From: Paracoccus benzoatiresistens
GTDB taxonomy: Bacteria; Pseudomonadota; Alphaproteobacteria; Rhodobacterales; Rhodobacteraceae
Length of the DNA stretch: 64,000 nucleotides
Assembly (NCBI RefSeq): GCF_026913015.1
Contig: NZ_JAPTYD010000005.1
Location: 62,001 to 126,000 of the forward strand
Direction of reading: 5' to 3'
The stretch's first letter is position 1. Each line of letters starts with the position of its first letter. Below, piece after piece: positions 8,541 to 17,487 of the stretch. Under the pieces are notes generated by a model. It was not told the origin of the DNA, did not search any database, and saw only the letters and a program-made list of their open reading frames with translations. The translations under genes and the position numbers were made by a program.

Positions 8541-9617
8541 GTGAAAACCACTCTGGTCCTATCCACCGCCCTTGTGGGCATGGCCTTTGCCGCCACCGCG
8601 CAAGAGGTCAATGTCGTGTCTTGGGGCGGTGCCTACGAGGTCAGCCAGGTCGAGGCCTATAACAAGCCCTTCACCGAAAAGACCGGCATCAAGGTCAACA
8701 TGATCGCCGCCGACAATCCCTCGACGCCGCTCAAGGCGCAGATCGAGGCGAACAACATCACCGGCGACGTCTTCGACATCGAGGTCAGTGACGCCATCCG
8801 CCTGTGCGACGAGGGTGCGCTGGTCGAGATCAACCCCGATGACCTTCCCGCCGCGCCCGATGGCACGCCCGCGGCGGAAGACTTCATCGACGGCGCCCTG
8901 CAGGATTGCGCGGTTGCCAACATCTTCTGGGGCACTGTCATCGCCTTTGACACGACCAAGTTCGAGGGCGAGAAGCCGTCCACGGCGGCGGATTTCTTCG
9001 ACACCGAGAAATTCCCCGGCAAGCGCGGCCTGCCCAAGAACCCCAAGCGGACGCTGTATCTGGCGCTGATCGCCGATGGCGTGCCGGCTGACCAGGTCTA
9101 TGAAAAGCTGAGCACGCCCGAGGGCGTCGATCAGGCTTTCGCGAAGCTGGACGCCATCAAGGACAACGTGGTCTGGTGGGAAGCCGGTGCGCAGCCCGTG
9201 CAGCTGCTGGCCGACGGTGAGGTCGTGATGGCCACGGGCTATAATGGCCGCTTCTTCGACGCCATGGTGGGCGAGGGCAAGCCCTTCGAGATCATCTGGG
9301 ACGGGCAATACATGGACATGGACATGTTCGCCATTCCCAAGGGCGCGCCCAACCCGGAAGCCGCGATGGAATACCTGAAGTTCGCCACCGACACGCAGCG
9401 GCTGGCGGACCAGGCGAAATACATCGCCTATGGACCGTCGCGGAAATCCTCGGCCGAGCTGGTGGGGTTGTACAAGGACGGCAAGACCGAAATGGCGCCG
9501 CACATGCCCACCAATCCGGAACACATGAAGACCGCGGTCATGGATGACCCGGAATTCTGGGCCGACCACGACGCCGAGCTGACCGAGCGTTTCAACAGCT
9601 GGCTGGCCGGCGCCTGA
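8541..9617 (+). CDS. Periplasmic solute-binding protein, polyamine type (copy 2)
   Basis: The 358-residue product is a full-length paralogue of the preceding gene. It shares VSWGGAY, the DGTPAA(E/D)DFI block, EKFPGKR, WWEAGAQPVQLLADGEVVM and the C-terminal ELTERFNSWLAG. A Sec signal peptide occupies about the first 20 residues. It begins with GTG at 8541, eight bases after CGGGAG. Differences cluster in the binding half between residues 100 and 180, suggesting the two copies may bind different ligands, which is inference. A strong hairpin follows the stop. Confidence 0.9.
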   Translation: MKTTLVLSTALVGMAFAATAQEVNVVSWGGAYEVSQVEAYNKPFTEKTGIKVNMIAADNPSTPLKAQIEANNITGDVFDIEVSDAIRLCDEGALVEINPDDLPAAPDGTPAAEDFIDGALQDCAVANIFWGTVIAFDTTKFEGEKPSTAADFFDTEKFPGKRGLPKNPKRTLYLALIADGVPADQVYEKLSTPEGVDQAFAKLDAIKDNVVWWEAGAQPVQLLADGEVVMATGYNGRFFDAMVGEGKPFEIIWDGQYMDMDMFAIPKGAPNPEAAMEYLKFATDTQRLADQAKYIAYGPSRKSSAELVGLYKDGKTEMAPHMPTNPEHMKTAVMDDPEFWADHDAELTERFNSWLAGA

Positions 9618-9628
9618 TCCAGACAATT

Positions 9629-9652
9629 GCCGCTGCCCTTGTGGGCGGCGGC
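9629..9652 (+). other. Strong stem-loop after the second binding-protein gene
   Basis: A 10-bp stem (GCCGCTGCCC with GGGCGGCGGC, one G-T pair) closes on a TTGT loop, 11 bases past the stop. It sits between binding-protein and permease genes, the usual place for an element that keeps binding protein more abundant than permease. Confidence 0.6.
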
Positions 9653-9671
9653 CCGATACCTTGAGGACTCC

Positions 9672-10970
9672 ATGGCGAACGCACTTGATCCGCATGCGGC
9701 CATCGCGACAACGGCCGGCGGGCTGACCGACGGGGCTCTGCGGACCGCCGATGGCAGGCCGCTGGTGCGCGCCTTGGCCCGGTCGCAAGCCCTGGCGCGG
9801 CGCCGCGCCTTTCTGCTGGTGCTGCCGCTGCTGGCCTTTGTCCTGATCACCTTCGTGATCCCGATCGGGCAGATGCTGCAGCGGTCCTTTTACAACGACG
9901 GCTTTTCGGACCACATGCCGCAGCTGTCGCAATGGTTCGCCGAGAACCCGCGCGGCGCGGAACCCGACGAGGCCGCCTGGACCGCGCTGGCAACCGACCT
10001 GCAGGCCAGTGCCGAAGCGCGCACCATCGGCATCGTCGGCACCCGCATCAACTATGACGTACCGGGCACACGGTCGCTGTTCACCTCGACGGGCCGGCAG
10101 GTTCGCCGCGGCATCGAGCCGCCCTACCAGGCGGCCCTGATGGAGATCAACGAGGACTGGGGCGATCCCCGGCTGTGGTCGGCGATGCGCGAGGCCTCCA
10201 ACCCCGTCACCGGCAACTTCTACCTGGCCGCCGTGGACCGCAAGCGGGGCGAGGATGGCAGCATCCAGCAGGTCGAGGAACGCCAGCAGGTTTACGTGAT
10301 GCTGTTCATGCGCACCTTCTGGCTGTCGCTGCTGATCACCTTCATCACCTTCGTGCTGGGTTTTCCGATCGCGCATCTGCTGGCGACGCTGCCGATGCGC
10401 AAGTCGAACCTGCTGATGATCCTGGTGCTGCTGCCCTTCTGGACCTCGCTGCTGGTGCGGACCACAAGCTGGATGGTGCTGTTGCAGCAGCAGGGGGTGA
10501 TCAACGACATCCTGGTCTGGCTGGGCGTCATCGGCGGAGGCGGGCGGTTGCAGATGATCTACAATCAGACCGGCACGATCATCGCCATGACCCATATCCT
10601 GCTGCCCTTCATGATCCTGCCGCTCTATTCCGTGATGCGGACGATCAACCCGTCCTATGTCCGCGCGGCGCGGTCTCTGGGCGCCACAAGCTGGACGGCC
10701 TTCCGCCGGGTCTATTTCCCGCAGACGCTGCCGGGGCTGGGGGCGGGGGCGCTGCTGGTCTTCATCCTGGCCGTGGGCTACTACATCACGCCCGCGCTGG
10801 TCGGCGGATCCTCGGGCCAGCTGATTTCCAACATGATCGCGATGCACATGACCGACACGCTGAACTGGTCGATGGCGGCGGCGCTGGCCGCGCTGCTGCT
10901 GGGCGCGGTCCTGCTGCTGTACTGGGTGTATGACCGCATGGTCGGCATCGACAACCTGAAGCTGGGGTGA
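9672..10970 (+). CDS. ABC transporter permease, PotB-like, with large periplasmic insertion
   Basis: This 432-residue inner-membrane permease has a first helix at about 40-62 and then roughly 140 hydrophilic residues before the remaining helices. The EAA-type loop (AARSLGATSWTAFRRVYFPQ) that contacts the ATPase is intact. PotB proteins are normally near 280 residues, so the extra length is the loop between helices 1 and 2, probably periplasmic. The ATG at 9672 follows GAGGA. It ends 3 bases before the second permease gene. Confidence 0.88.
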   Translation: MANALDPHAAIATTAGGLTDGALRTADGRPLVRALARSQALARRRAFLLVLPLLAFVLITFVIPIGQMLQRSFYNDGFSDHMPQLSQWFAENPRGAEPDEAAWTALATDLQASAEARTIGIVGTRINYDVPGTRSLFTSTGRQVRRGIEPPYQAALMEINEDWGDPRLWSAMREASNPVTGNFYLAAVDRKRGEDGSIQQVEERQQVYVMLFMRTFWLSLLITFITFVLGFPIAHLLATLPMRKSNLLMILVLLPFWTSLLVRTTSWMVLLQQQGVINDILVWLGVIGGGGRLQMIYNQTGTIIAMTHILLPFMILPLYSVMRTINPSYVRAARSLGATSWTAFRRVYFPQTLPGLGAGALLVFILAVGYYITPALVGGSSGQLISNMIAMHMTDTLNWSMAAALAALLLGAVLLLYWVYDRMVGIDNLKLG

Positions 10971-10973
10971 TCC

Positions 10974-11924
10974 ATGGCTGTTCCGACCTATGCAACCCCG
11001 CTGGAGCGCATCTGGCATTACGCCTATCTGGTGATCTGCGGGCTGATCTTCTTCTTCCTGATCGCGCCCATTGTGGTGATCATCCCGCTGTCCTTCAACG
11101 CCGAGCCCTACTTCACCTTTACCGACCGCATGCTGTCCCTCGACCCCGAGGGCTACAGCCTGCGTTGGTATCGCAGCCTGCTGACCTTCGGGATGCAGAA
11201 CCCCGACGCCACCGGCTGGGCCTTCTGGTCGGATGCCTGGCAGAACGCGAACTGGGTGAAGGCCGCCAAGAACTCGATCATCATCGGGGTGTTCTCGACC
11301 CTGCTGGCGACCGTGCTGGGCACGCTGGCAGCCCTTGGCCTGTCGCGCCCCGAGATGCCGTTCCGCCGGGCGATCATGGCGATCCTGATCTCGCCCATGA
11401 TCGTGCCGCTGATCATCACGGCGACCGGGATGTTCTTCTTCTATTCGAACCCCTGCGAGCTTCTGGGTATCTTCGGCCTGCCCACCAATTGCGGTCGGCT
11501 GGCGGGAACCTATGTCGGCGTTATTCTGGCCCATGCGACGCTGGGCATTCCGTTTGTCATCATCACGGTGACGGCGACGCTGGTGGGCTTCGACCAGTCG
11601 TTGAACCGGGCGGCGGCATCGCTGGGGGCCAATCCGCGCACCACCTTCTTCCGCGTGACCATGCCCTTGATCCTGCCGGGCGTGATCTCGGGGGCGCTAT
11701 TCGCCTTTGTCACCTCGTTTGACGAGGTAGTGGCGGTGCTGTTCATCGCCGGCCCCGAGCAGCAGACCATCCCGCGGCAGATGTGGAACGGCATCCGCGA
11801 GCAGATCAGCCCCGCCATCCTGGCCGTGGCGACGCTGCTGGTGATCTTCTCCATCGCACTGCTGACCACCGTGGAATTGCTGCGCCGGCGGTCGGAGCGG
11901 ATCCGGGGTGTCACGCCGAGGTGA
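10974..11924 (+). CDS. ABC transporter permease, PotC-like
   Basis: The 316-residue product is the second transmembrane subunit of the polyamine-type importer. It has about six helices and the EAA loop AAASLGANPRTTFFRVTMP near residue 215. It carries a moderate insertion (YSLRWYRSLLTFG onward) after helix 1, less extreme than in its partner. It is the last gene of the five-gene operon and is followed at once by a hairpin terminator. Confidence 0.9.
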   Translation: MAVPTYATPLERIWHYAYLVICGLIFFFLIAPIVVIIPLSFNAEPYFTFTDRMLSLDPEGYSLRWYRSLLTFGMQNPDATGWAFWSDAWQNANWVKAAKNSIIIGVFSTLLATVLGTLAALGLSRPEMPFRRAIMAILISPMIVPLIITATGMFFFYSNPCELLGIFGLPTNCGRLAGTYVGVILAHATLGIPFVIITVTATLVGFDQSLNRAAASLGANPRTTFFRVTMPLILPGVISGALFAFVTSFDEVVAVLFIAGPEQQTIPRQMWNGIREQISPAILAVATLLVIFSIALLTTVELLRRRSERIRGVTPR

Positions 11925-11930
11925 CACAGG

Positions 11931-11951
11931 CTGGGGGCTTCGCGCCCCCAG
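11931..11951. terminator. Hairpin terminator between permease and AEC carrier genes
   Basis: CTGGGGGC pairs with GCCCCCAG around TTCGC, seven bases after the permease stop. It separates convergent genes and could serve both strands. A degenerate copy of the AAATATCC-type motif follows. Confidence 0.7.
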
Positions 11952-11960
11952 ACCCCCGCG

Positions 11961-11984
11961 GGATACTTTCGTGAAGAAGATGCC
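11961..11984 (+). repeat. Degenerate copy of the recurring GGATATTT...GAAGAAG motif
   Basis: Nineteen of 24 positions match, in inverted orientation, the sequence at 19410-19433 and 26922-26945. It abuts the stop codon of the AEC carrier gene and lies next to a hairpin, as the other copies do. Confidence 0.6.
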
Positions 11985-12929
11985 TTACGGCAGGATTGCC
12001 AGCCACATCCAGATCGTCAGGACCGAGATCGCGGTTCCGACAAGGACCGTGGTCGCTGCGACCCGCTTGGCAGCGCCATACAGGTTCGCAAACAGATAGG
12101 CGTTCACCCCCGGCGCCATGGCGGCTGTCATCACCGCAGACCGCAGGCCGGCATCGTCCAGTCCCGTGATCCTGGCCAGGGCGTAAGCGACGCCCGGATG
12201 GACCAGCAGCGAACAGGCGCAGCAGAGCGCGATGGCGCCGCTGTCACCTTCCGGGCGATAGCGGTAGAGAACGCCTCCGAGGCCGAACAGGGCGGCGGGC
12301 AGGGCGGCATCGGCGATCATGTCCACGGCGGCCCAGAAGCCCTCGGGCATGACCAGACCCGCCTGCATCAGGACGTTCATCGACACGCCTGTCAGGATGC
12401 CGATCACCAGCGGCGTGCGCAGCACGCCTGTTATGGCGCGCAGCGCGACGCGGCCGACCGTCAAGCCGCTGCCACGGGCGCGCGTGAACTCCATCACCGT
12501 GATGCCGAAGGTATAAAGCAGCGGCGAATGGATCGCGATGATCGCCCAGTTGCCCGACAACGAGTCGGGGCCATAGGCGCGCTCCATGATCGGGATGCCC
12601 AGCAGCAGGCTGTTGGAGAACAGGCAGGTGAAGCCGATCGCCACGCAGTCCATCGGCGGGCGGTCGAACAGGAACCGCGCGCCTGCCCAGCCGATGAAAT
12701 AGCTGGAAAAGGCGCCGATATAGAAGGGCAGCAGCAGCGCCGGGCGGAATTCGGCCCCGAGATCCAGCCGCGACATGGAGGCGAACAGCAGCGTTGGGGC
12801 GGCAAAGTTCTGCGCGAAGACCATCAGCCCGTCCACCGCGCTTTCGCGGAAGATGCCGCGCCAGGCCACCAGATAGCCGAAGCCCACGATCAGGAAGACC
12901 GGCACGATGATGTTGAACAGCGCGCTCAT
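11985..12929 (-). CDS. AEC family transporter (auxin efflux carrier-like)
   Basis: The 314-residue protein is a bundle of about ten membrane helices. It begins FNIIVPVFLIVGFGYLVAW and carries the AEC-type patterns FAAPTLLFASMS and LFSNSLLLGIPIMERAYG. Bacterial members export or take up small organic acids such as malate; the substrate here is not predictable. Its start overlaps the stop of the MBL hydrolase gene by four bases, so it is the last gene of the minus-strand run that begins at dacC. Confidence 0.87.
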   Translation of the reverse strand: MSALFNIIVPVFLIVGFGYLVAWRGIFRESAVDGLMVFAQNFAAPTLLFASMSRLDLGAEFRPALLLPFYIGAFSSYFIGWAGARFLFDRPPMDCVAIGFTCLFSNSLLLGIPIMERAYGPDSLSGNWAIIAIHSPLLYTFGITVMEFTRARGSGLTVGRVALRAITGVLRTPLVIGILTGVSMNVLMQAGLVMPEGFWAAVDMIADAALPAALFGLGGVLYRYRPEGDSGAIALCCACSLLVHPGVAYALARITGLDDAGLRSAVMTAAMAPGVNAYLFANLYGAAKRVAATTVLVGTAISVLTIWMWLAILP

Positions 12930-13744
12930 AGCGCGGCGGGGTGATCGGGCGCATCGGCGCTGGCCTCGATCACCATGCCGTCGAAGGCGGGCAGGATGTG
13001 ATCGGGGGTCGTGGCCACCACGGTGGCATAGTCCATGTCGATATGCATGTTGGTCAGCACCGCATGCGGGGTTCCGGCATGGGCGATCCAGTCCAGCGCC
13101 TGCGCCAGATGGGCATGGCTGGGATGGGGCTGGGGACGCAGGGCATCGCAGATGAAGACCTCGGCCCCGTGGATCAGCGGCCAGGCTGCGTGGGGGATGT
13201 CCGACACGTCAGGAAGATAGACCAGCCCGCCGATGCGCAGGCCCAGGGCGGTGATCTCCCCGTGCTGGACGCGGAAGGGGATCAGCGTGACCGGCCCGCC
13301 GGGACCGTCGACGATGATGGGGCCGTCGATCAGGCGCAGGTCGCAGATCGGCGTGTAGTAGCTGCCGGGCGGGGTCCTGAAGATATAGCCGAAGCGGTCC
13401 AGCAGCGCCTCGGACGTGGGTATGTCGGCCCAGGCCGGGATAAGCCTGCCCGCGTTGTAGGCTATCTGCCGCAGGTCGTCGATGCCGTGGATATGGTCGG
13501 CATGGGGATGGGTATAGACCACGGCGTCCAGCGTCGCGACATTGGCGTCCAGCAGTTGCGGGACCAGATCGGGGCCGGTGTCGATCAGCACCTGCGTCGT
13601 GCCCCCGGGACCCGGGCGCTCGACCAGCAGCGAACAGCGGCGGCGGCGGTTCCTGGACTCGGCGGGATCGCAGGCGCCCCAGCGGTTCCCCAGCCGAGGC
13701 ACGCCGCCGGAGGATCCGCAGCCCAGGATCGTGGCCCGGATCAT
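12926..13744 (-). CDS. MBL-fold metal-dependent hydrolase (PhnP/RNase BN-like)
   Basis: The 272-residue product has the metallo-beta-lactamase signature THPHADHIHG with His79, His81, Asp83 and His84. It also has a GCGSSGGVPR start that resembles PhnP-type cyclic phosphodiesterases, and later histidines (VQHGE) suited to a two-metal centre. Members commonly follow tatD in alphaproteobacteria. The substrate is unknown. Both ends overlap neighbours by four bases. Confidence 0.85.
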   Translation of the reverse strand: MIRATILGCGSSGGVPRLGNRWGACDPAESRNRRRRCSLLVERPGPGGTTQVLIDTGPDLVPQLLDANVATLDAVVYTHPHADHIHGIDDLRQIAYNAGRLIPAWADIPTSEALLDRFGYIFRTPPGSYYTPICDLRLIDGPIIVDGPGGPVTLIPFRVQHGEITALGLRIGGLVYLPDVSDIPHAAWPLIHGAEVFICDALRPQPHPSHAHLAQALDWIAHAGTPHAVLTNMHIDMDYATVVATTPDHILPAFDGMVIEASADAPDHPAAL

Positions 13745-14550
13745 GCCGCGGCCTTCGGGAACAGCCGGTCGAAATTGGCCGAGGTTTGCGCCGCAAGCTG
13801 CGGGTATTCCATGCCAAAGGCTTCCGCCAGGATCGCGGCGGTCTTGGCGACATAGGCCGGTTCGTTGCGCTTGCCGCGATGCGGGGGCGGCGCAAGGTAG
13901 GGGCTGTCGGTTTCGACCAGGATGCGGTCCATCGGAGCTGCGGCGAAGATCTCCCGCAATTCGGACGAACGCGGGAAGGCCGCGATCCCCGACATCGAGA
14001 GATAGAAGCCCAGGTCCAGCGCCGTCCGGGCCAAGGCCGCGCCCGAGGTGAAGCAGTGCATCACGCAGGAAAAGGCGCCGGCGCGGTGTTCCTGAGTCAG
14101 GATGCGGGCCATGTCATCGTCGGCGTCGCGGGAATGGATGATCAGCGGCAGGCCCGTGCGGCGCGCGGCCTCGATATGGACCGCCAGGCTTTCGGCCTGC
14201 TGCGCGGCGCTGTCGGCGGTGTAGTGGTAATCCAGCCCGGTTTCGCCGATGCCCACGAATTTCGGGTGGGCAGACAGGGCGACAAGCTGCTCCACTGTCG
14301 CCATCGGCTCGTCCGCCACGCTCATCGGGTGGGTTCCGGCGGCGTAGAAGACACCGTCATATCGTTCGGCCAGGGCGCGGACCTGCGGTTCCTGGCGCAG
14401 GCGGGTGCAGATCGTGACCATGCGCGTGACGCCTGCCGTGCGGGCGCGGGCGATCAGGGCGTCGTGTTCGCCCTCGAAGTCGGGGAAATCCAGATGGCAA
14501 TGGCTATCGACGATAGAGACCGGGGCCGGCGGAGGGGCCGCTTGGGACAT
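13741..14550 (-). CDS. tatD: TatD family metal-dependent deoxyribonuclease
   Basis: The 269-residue TIM-barrel hydrolase has the full metal-ligand set: DSHCHLD (His17, His19), GETGLDYHY, HSRDADDD, HCFTSG and ETDSPYLAPP. TatD-type enzymes are 3'-5' exonucleases with a role in DNA repair or turnover. It lies 3 bases after the holB stop and overlaps the MBL gene by four bases, the holB-tatD-MBL order common in alphaproteobacteria. Confidence 0.93.
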   Translation of the reverse strand: MSQAAPPPAPVSIVDSHCHLDFPDFEGEHDALIARARTAGVTRMVTICTRLRQEPQVRALAERYDGVFYAAGTHPMSVADEPMATVEQLVALSAHPKFVGIGETGLDYHYTADSAAQQAESLAVHIEAARRTGLPLIIHSRDADDDMARILTQEHRAGAFSCVMHCFTSGAALARTALDLGFYLSMSGIAAFPRSSELREIFAAAPMDRILVETDSPYLAPPPHRGKRNEPAYVAKTAAILAEAFGMEYPQLAAQTSANFDRLFPKAAA

Positions 14551-14553
14551 GGA

Positions 14554-15660
14554 TCAACCTTTGGCTGGCAGGGCGGATCGCGCGGGCGGCAGATGCGCCA
14601 GTTCGATCAGCATATCCATCACCAGCGCGGCAGGGTCAAGGTTGACCGCCCGGCCCATGCGGGCGCGGGCCGACAGGCGGGCCTGCGCCTCGGCCCAGGC
14701 ACGGGCGGCACCGTCGTCGGGCGCAAGCCGGGCCAGCAGCGCCCCCTCGCCACGCGCGGCCTGCGGCAGGGGCGGCCCCATCAGGCCCGCCCGGGCGGTG
14801 CGCGTCAGGAAGCGGTCCAGCACGGTCATGGTCAGGTCGAAGGGATCGCCGTCGGCACCGGCACGCCCTGCGGCGCCTTCGGCAAAGGCGGCCGCGCGGG
14901 GGCGGTCAAGCCGGGGCAGGGTGGCCATCAGATCGACCAGTTCCTGATAGCGGTCAAGCCCGCCCTGGCCCGCCAGCCGCAGGGCCTCGCCCACCGATCC
15001 GTCCGACAGGGCGGCCAGGGCTTCGGCATCCTCGTCGATGCCCAGATGGGCCAGGATATTGCCCATCTGGGTCGGGTTCAGCGGCGACAGCCGCAGGGTG
15101 CGGCAGCGCGACCGGATGGTCGGCAGAAGTCCCGCCGGCTGGTGGGCGATCATCAGGATCAGCGCGTCGGCGGGCGGTTCCTCCAGCACCTTCAGCAGGG
15201 CGTTGGCGGCGGCGGTGTTCATGTCGTCTGCGGCGTCGATGATGGCGATGCGCCGCCCGCCCTCGGCTGCCGACAGGTGGAAGAAGGACAGCAACCGCCG
15301 GATTTCATCGACCGGGATCTGCGCGGACAGGCGGCCCGCCTTGTCGTCCCAGGGGCGGCGAACCAGATGCAGGCGCGGTTCGGACAGCGCTTTGACGCGC
15401 CGCGCCTCGGGCGTATCCGTGGCGGCGAAGGGGCCGGTCGCGCCTGACAGCATCCAGCGGGCAATGGCCCAGGCCAGGGTGGCCTTGCCGACCCCGCGCG
15501 GACCCGTCAGCAGCCAGGCATGGTGCAGCCGCCCGCCTTGCGCGGCCTCCATGAATTCGGCGATGGCATTGTCCTGACCGATGACGCGGTCCGTATGGCG
15601 CGGATGCGGCGCGCCGGGAACGCGGTCGGGTTCGGGGATGTCGTCGGGATCGGTTCTCAC
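14554..15660 (-). CDS. holB: DNA polymerase III subunit delta' HolB
   Basis: Delta' is the stator of the clamp loader that places the beta clamp on DNA. The 368-residue AAA+ protein has a degenerate Walker A (GPRGVGKATL, from residue 53) in which Ala replaces the usual Thr/Ser, fitting an ATP-nonhydrolysing subunit. It also has the ALLKVLEEPP and SRC motifs (RSRCRTLRL) that supply the arginine finger. The GTG at 15660 forms a GTGA overlap with the tmk stop. Confidence 0.93.
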   Translation of the reverse strand: MRTDPDDIPEPDRVPGAPHPRHTDRVIGQDNAIAEFMEAAQGGRLHHAWLLTGPRGVGKATLAWAIARWMLSGATGPFAATDTPEARRVKALSEPRLHLVRRPWDDKAGRLSAQIPVDEIRRLLSFFHLSAAEGGRRIAIIDAADDMNTAAANALLKVLEEPPADALILMIAHQPAGLLPTIRSRCRTLRLSPLNPTQMGNILAHLGIDEDAEALAALSDGSVGEALRLAGQGGLDRYQELVDLMATLPRLDRPRAAAFAEGAAGRAGADGDPFDLTMTVLDRFLTRTARAGLMGPPLPQAARGEGALLARLAPDDGAARAWAEAQARLSARARMGRAVNLDPAALVMDMLIELAHLPPARSALPAKG

Positions 15661-16253
15661 AACGCGGCCCGGATGCGGGCGGCGACATCCTCGGCGCTGC
15701 CGGTCCCGTCGATCAGGCGCACGCGGGCAGGAAATTCGCCTGCCAGCGCACGAAACCCTTCGGCCAGCCGCTGCTGGAACGCCAGTCCCAGGCTTTCGAA
15801 CCGATCCTCGGCCCCGCCGCGCGCATTGCCCCGGCAAAGGGAGGTGGCCGGGTCAAGGTCGATCACGAAGGTCAGGTCCGGCTCCACGCCGATCGCCAGA
15901 TCGTGCATCCGGTCCACGAACCCGCGCAGGTCGCCCCGGGTCGCACCCTGATAGACGCGGGTGCTGTCGGCAAAGCGGTCGGTGATGACGGTCTGCCCGG
16001 CGGCCAGGGCCGGGCGGATGGTGCGCTCCAGGTGATCGCGGCGGGCCGCGGTGAACAGCAGGCATTCGGTTTCCGCCGACCAGCGTTCGCCCGCGCCCTC
16101 GACCAGCAGGCGGCGGATCTCCTCGGCCCCCGGGCTGCCGCCGGGTTCGCGGGTCAGGACGACATCGCGACCCTCGGCGCGAAGCGCATCGGCCAGCAGG
16201 CGGGCCTGCGTGGACTTGCCGCAGCCGTCGATCCCCTCGAAGCTGATGAACAT
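15657..16253 (-). CDS. tmk: Thymidylate kinase Tmk
   Basis: Tmk phosphorylates dTMP to dTDP. The 198 residues include the P-loop FEGIDGCGKSTQ, the DR(Y/F) motif as DRFADSTRVYQG, and the LID region with GGAEDRFE. The ATG at 16253 shares one base with the dacC stop (TGATG); a TTG one codon upstream is also possible. Together with tdk nearby it covers two dTTP-supply steps, though tdk is a separate transcription unit. Confidence 0.95.
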   Translation of the reverse strand: MFISFEGIDGCGKSTQARLLADALRAEGRDVVLTREPGGSPGAEEIRRLLVEGAGERWSAETECLLFTAARRDHLERTIRPALAAGQTVITDRFADSTRVYQGATRGDLRGFVDRMHDLAIGVEPDLTFVIDLDPATSLCRGNARGGAEDRFESLGLAFQQRLAEGFRALAGEFPARVRLIDGTGSAEDVAARIRAAL

Positions 16254-17398
16254 CAAAGGCCGGCAGCCTCGACCGCCTTGTGGCCAAGCCGCATGACGGC
16301 GCCCTTCATCCGGCCCGCGAAACCGGCCTCGGGCACGTCCTCGGCGGCCAGCAGGGGGGTGATGGCCTCTTGCGTGCCGGGGACGGTCACGACCAGGCGG
16401 CCGATGGGGTCGCCCTTGGCGATGGGGGCGGGAATGGGCGAGTCATAGACCGCCTCGACCTTGACCTGGTCCTGCGATCCGGCGGGCACCAGCACGTTGA
16501 CGCCGTCCTTGGTGGTCAGGCCGACGCGGGATTTCGTGCCCAGCCAGACCGGAGCCTCCAGCACCGTCTCGCCTGCGGGAACCAGCGTTTCCATGCTGAA
16601 CTGGCGGAAAGCCCAGTTGACGATGCGTTCCGATTCCTCGGCCCGTGCGGTCTCGGACGGCAGGCCACTGATGACAAAGATCACCCGGCGCCCGTCCTGA
16701 ACGGCAGAGCCGACAAGCCCGTAGCCCGCTTCCTGCGTGTGGCCGGTCTTGAGCCCGTCCGCGCCGATATCCAGCTTGAGGATCGGATTGCGGTTGAAGC
16801 GGTTGGACGGCACCCGGTCCATGTAGCGGAACTCGGTCAACGAGAAATCGCCGTAATACTGCGGGAAATCGTTGATCAGGTGCATCGCCAGCACCCCCAG
16901 ATCCTCGGCCGACATCACATGACCCTCGGCGGGCCAGCCGGTCGAGTTCTTGAAGACCGAGTGCTTCAGCCCCAGCGTTTTCGCGCGTTCGGTCATCTGA
17001 CGGGCAAAGGCTTCCTCGGTCCCGGCCAGCCCTTCGGCCAGGACGACGCAGGCATCATTGCCCGACAGGACGATCACGCCCTTGATCAGTTGTTCCACGG
17101 TCGGCGTGTCGCGGGGTTCGACGAACATCTTTGACCCGCCCATCTTCCAGGCCCGTGTGGACACGGGCAGGGTGTCGGTCAACTTCAGCCGGCCGTTCTG
17201 CAGCGCCTCGAACACCATGTACAGCGTCATCAGCTTGGACATGGACGCGGGCGGGATCGGCACCTCGGCGTTCTTCGACATCAGCACGGTGCTGGTGTTC
17301 ACGTCATACACCCAGGCCGAGGTCGCGTTGGTTTCGAACGCCTGAACCGGGGCGGCCAGACACAGAATTGCCATAAGCCTTGTCAGGAGTGCGCGCAT
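16253..17398 (-). CDS. dacC: D-alanyl-D-alanine carboxypeptidase (DacC/PBP5-6 family)
   Basis: This periplasmic low-molecular-mass penicillin-binding protein trims the terminal D-Ala of peptidoglycan pentapeptides. It has a signal peptide of about 20 residues and the SxxK (Ser52-Met-Ser-Lys55), SGN (112-114) and KTG (217-219) triads. A C-terminal beta domain ends in an amphipathic segment (RMKGAVMRLGHKAVEAAG) that probably anchors it to the membrane. It heads the overlapped run dacC-tmk-holB-tatD-MBL-AEC. The symbol dacC is used loosely for this subfamily. Confidence 0.93.
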   Translation of the reverse strand: MRALLTRLMAILCLAAPVQAFETNATSAWVYDVNTSTVLMSKNAEVPIPPASMSKLMTLYMVFEALQNGRLKLTDTLPVSTRAWKMGGSKMFVEPRDTPTVEQLIKGVIVLSGNDACVVLAEGLAGTEEAFARQMTERAKTLGLKHSVFKNSTGWPAEGHVMSAEDLGVLAMHLINDFPQYYGDFSLTEFRYMDRVPSNRFNRNPILKLDIGADGLKTGHTQEAGYGLVGSAVQDGRRVIFVISGLPSETARAEESERIVNWAFRQFSMETLVPAGETVLEAPVWLGTKSRVGLTTKDGVNVLVPAGSQDQVKVEAVYDSPIPAPIAKGDPIGRLVVTVPGTQEAITPLLAAEDVPEAGFAGRMKGAVMRLGHKAVEAAGL

Positions 17399-17487
17399 GA
17401 AAAGTCCTTTGCCTGTTCAGGCCGATGGTTACAACATGGCCCCGGCTGTCGCAACGCGGGCCACAATCATTCCGGGAGATTTGAAGA

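Noticed and set aside
8559..11534. A 991-codon open frame on the minus strand opposite the binding-protein and permease genes
   Set aside because: It is the antisense shadow of high-GC coding sequence, rich in His/Gln/Arg/Gly and without recognisable domains; the plus strand carries clear transporter genes.
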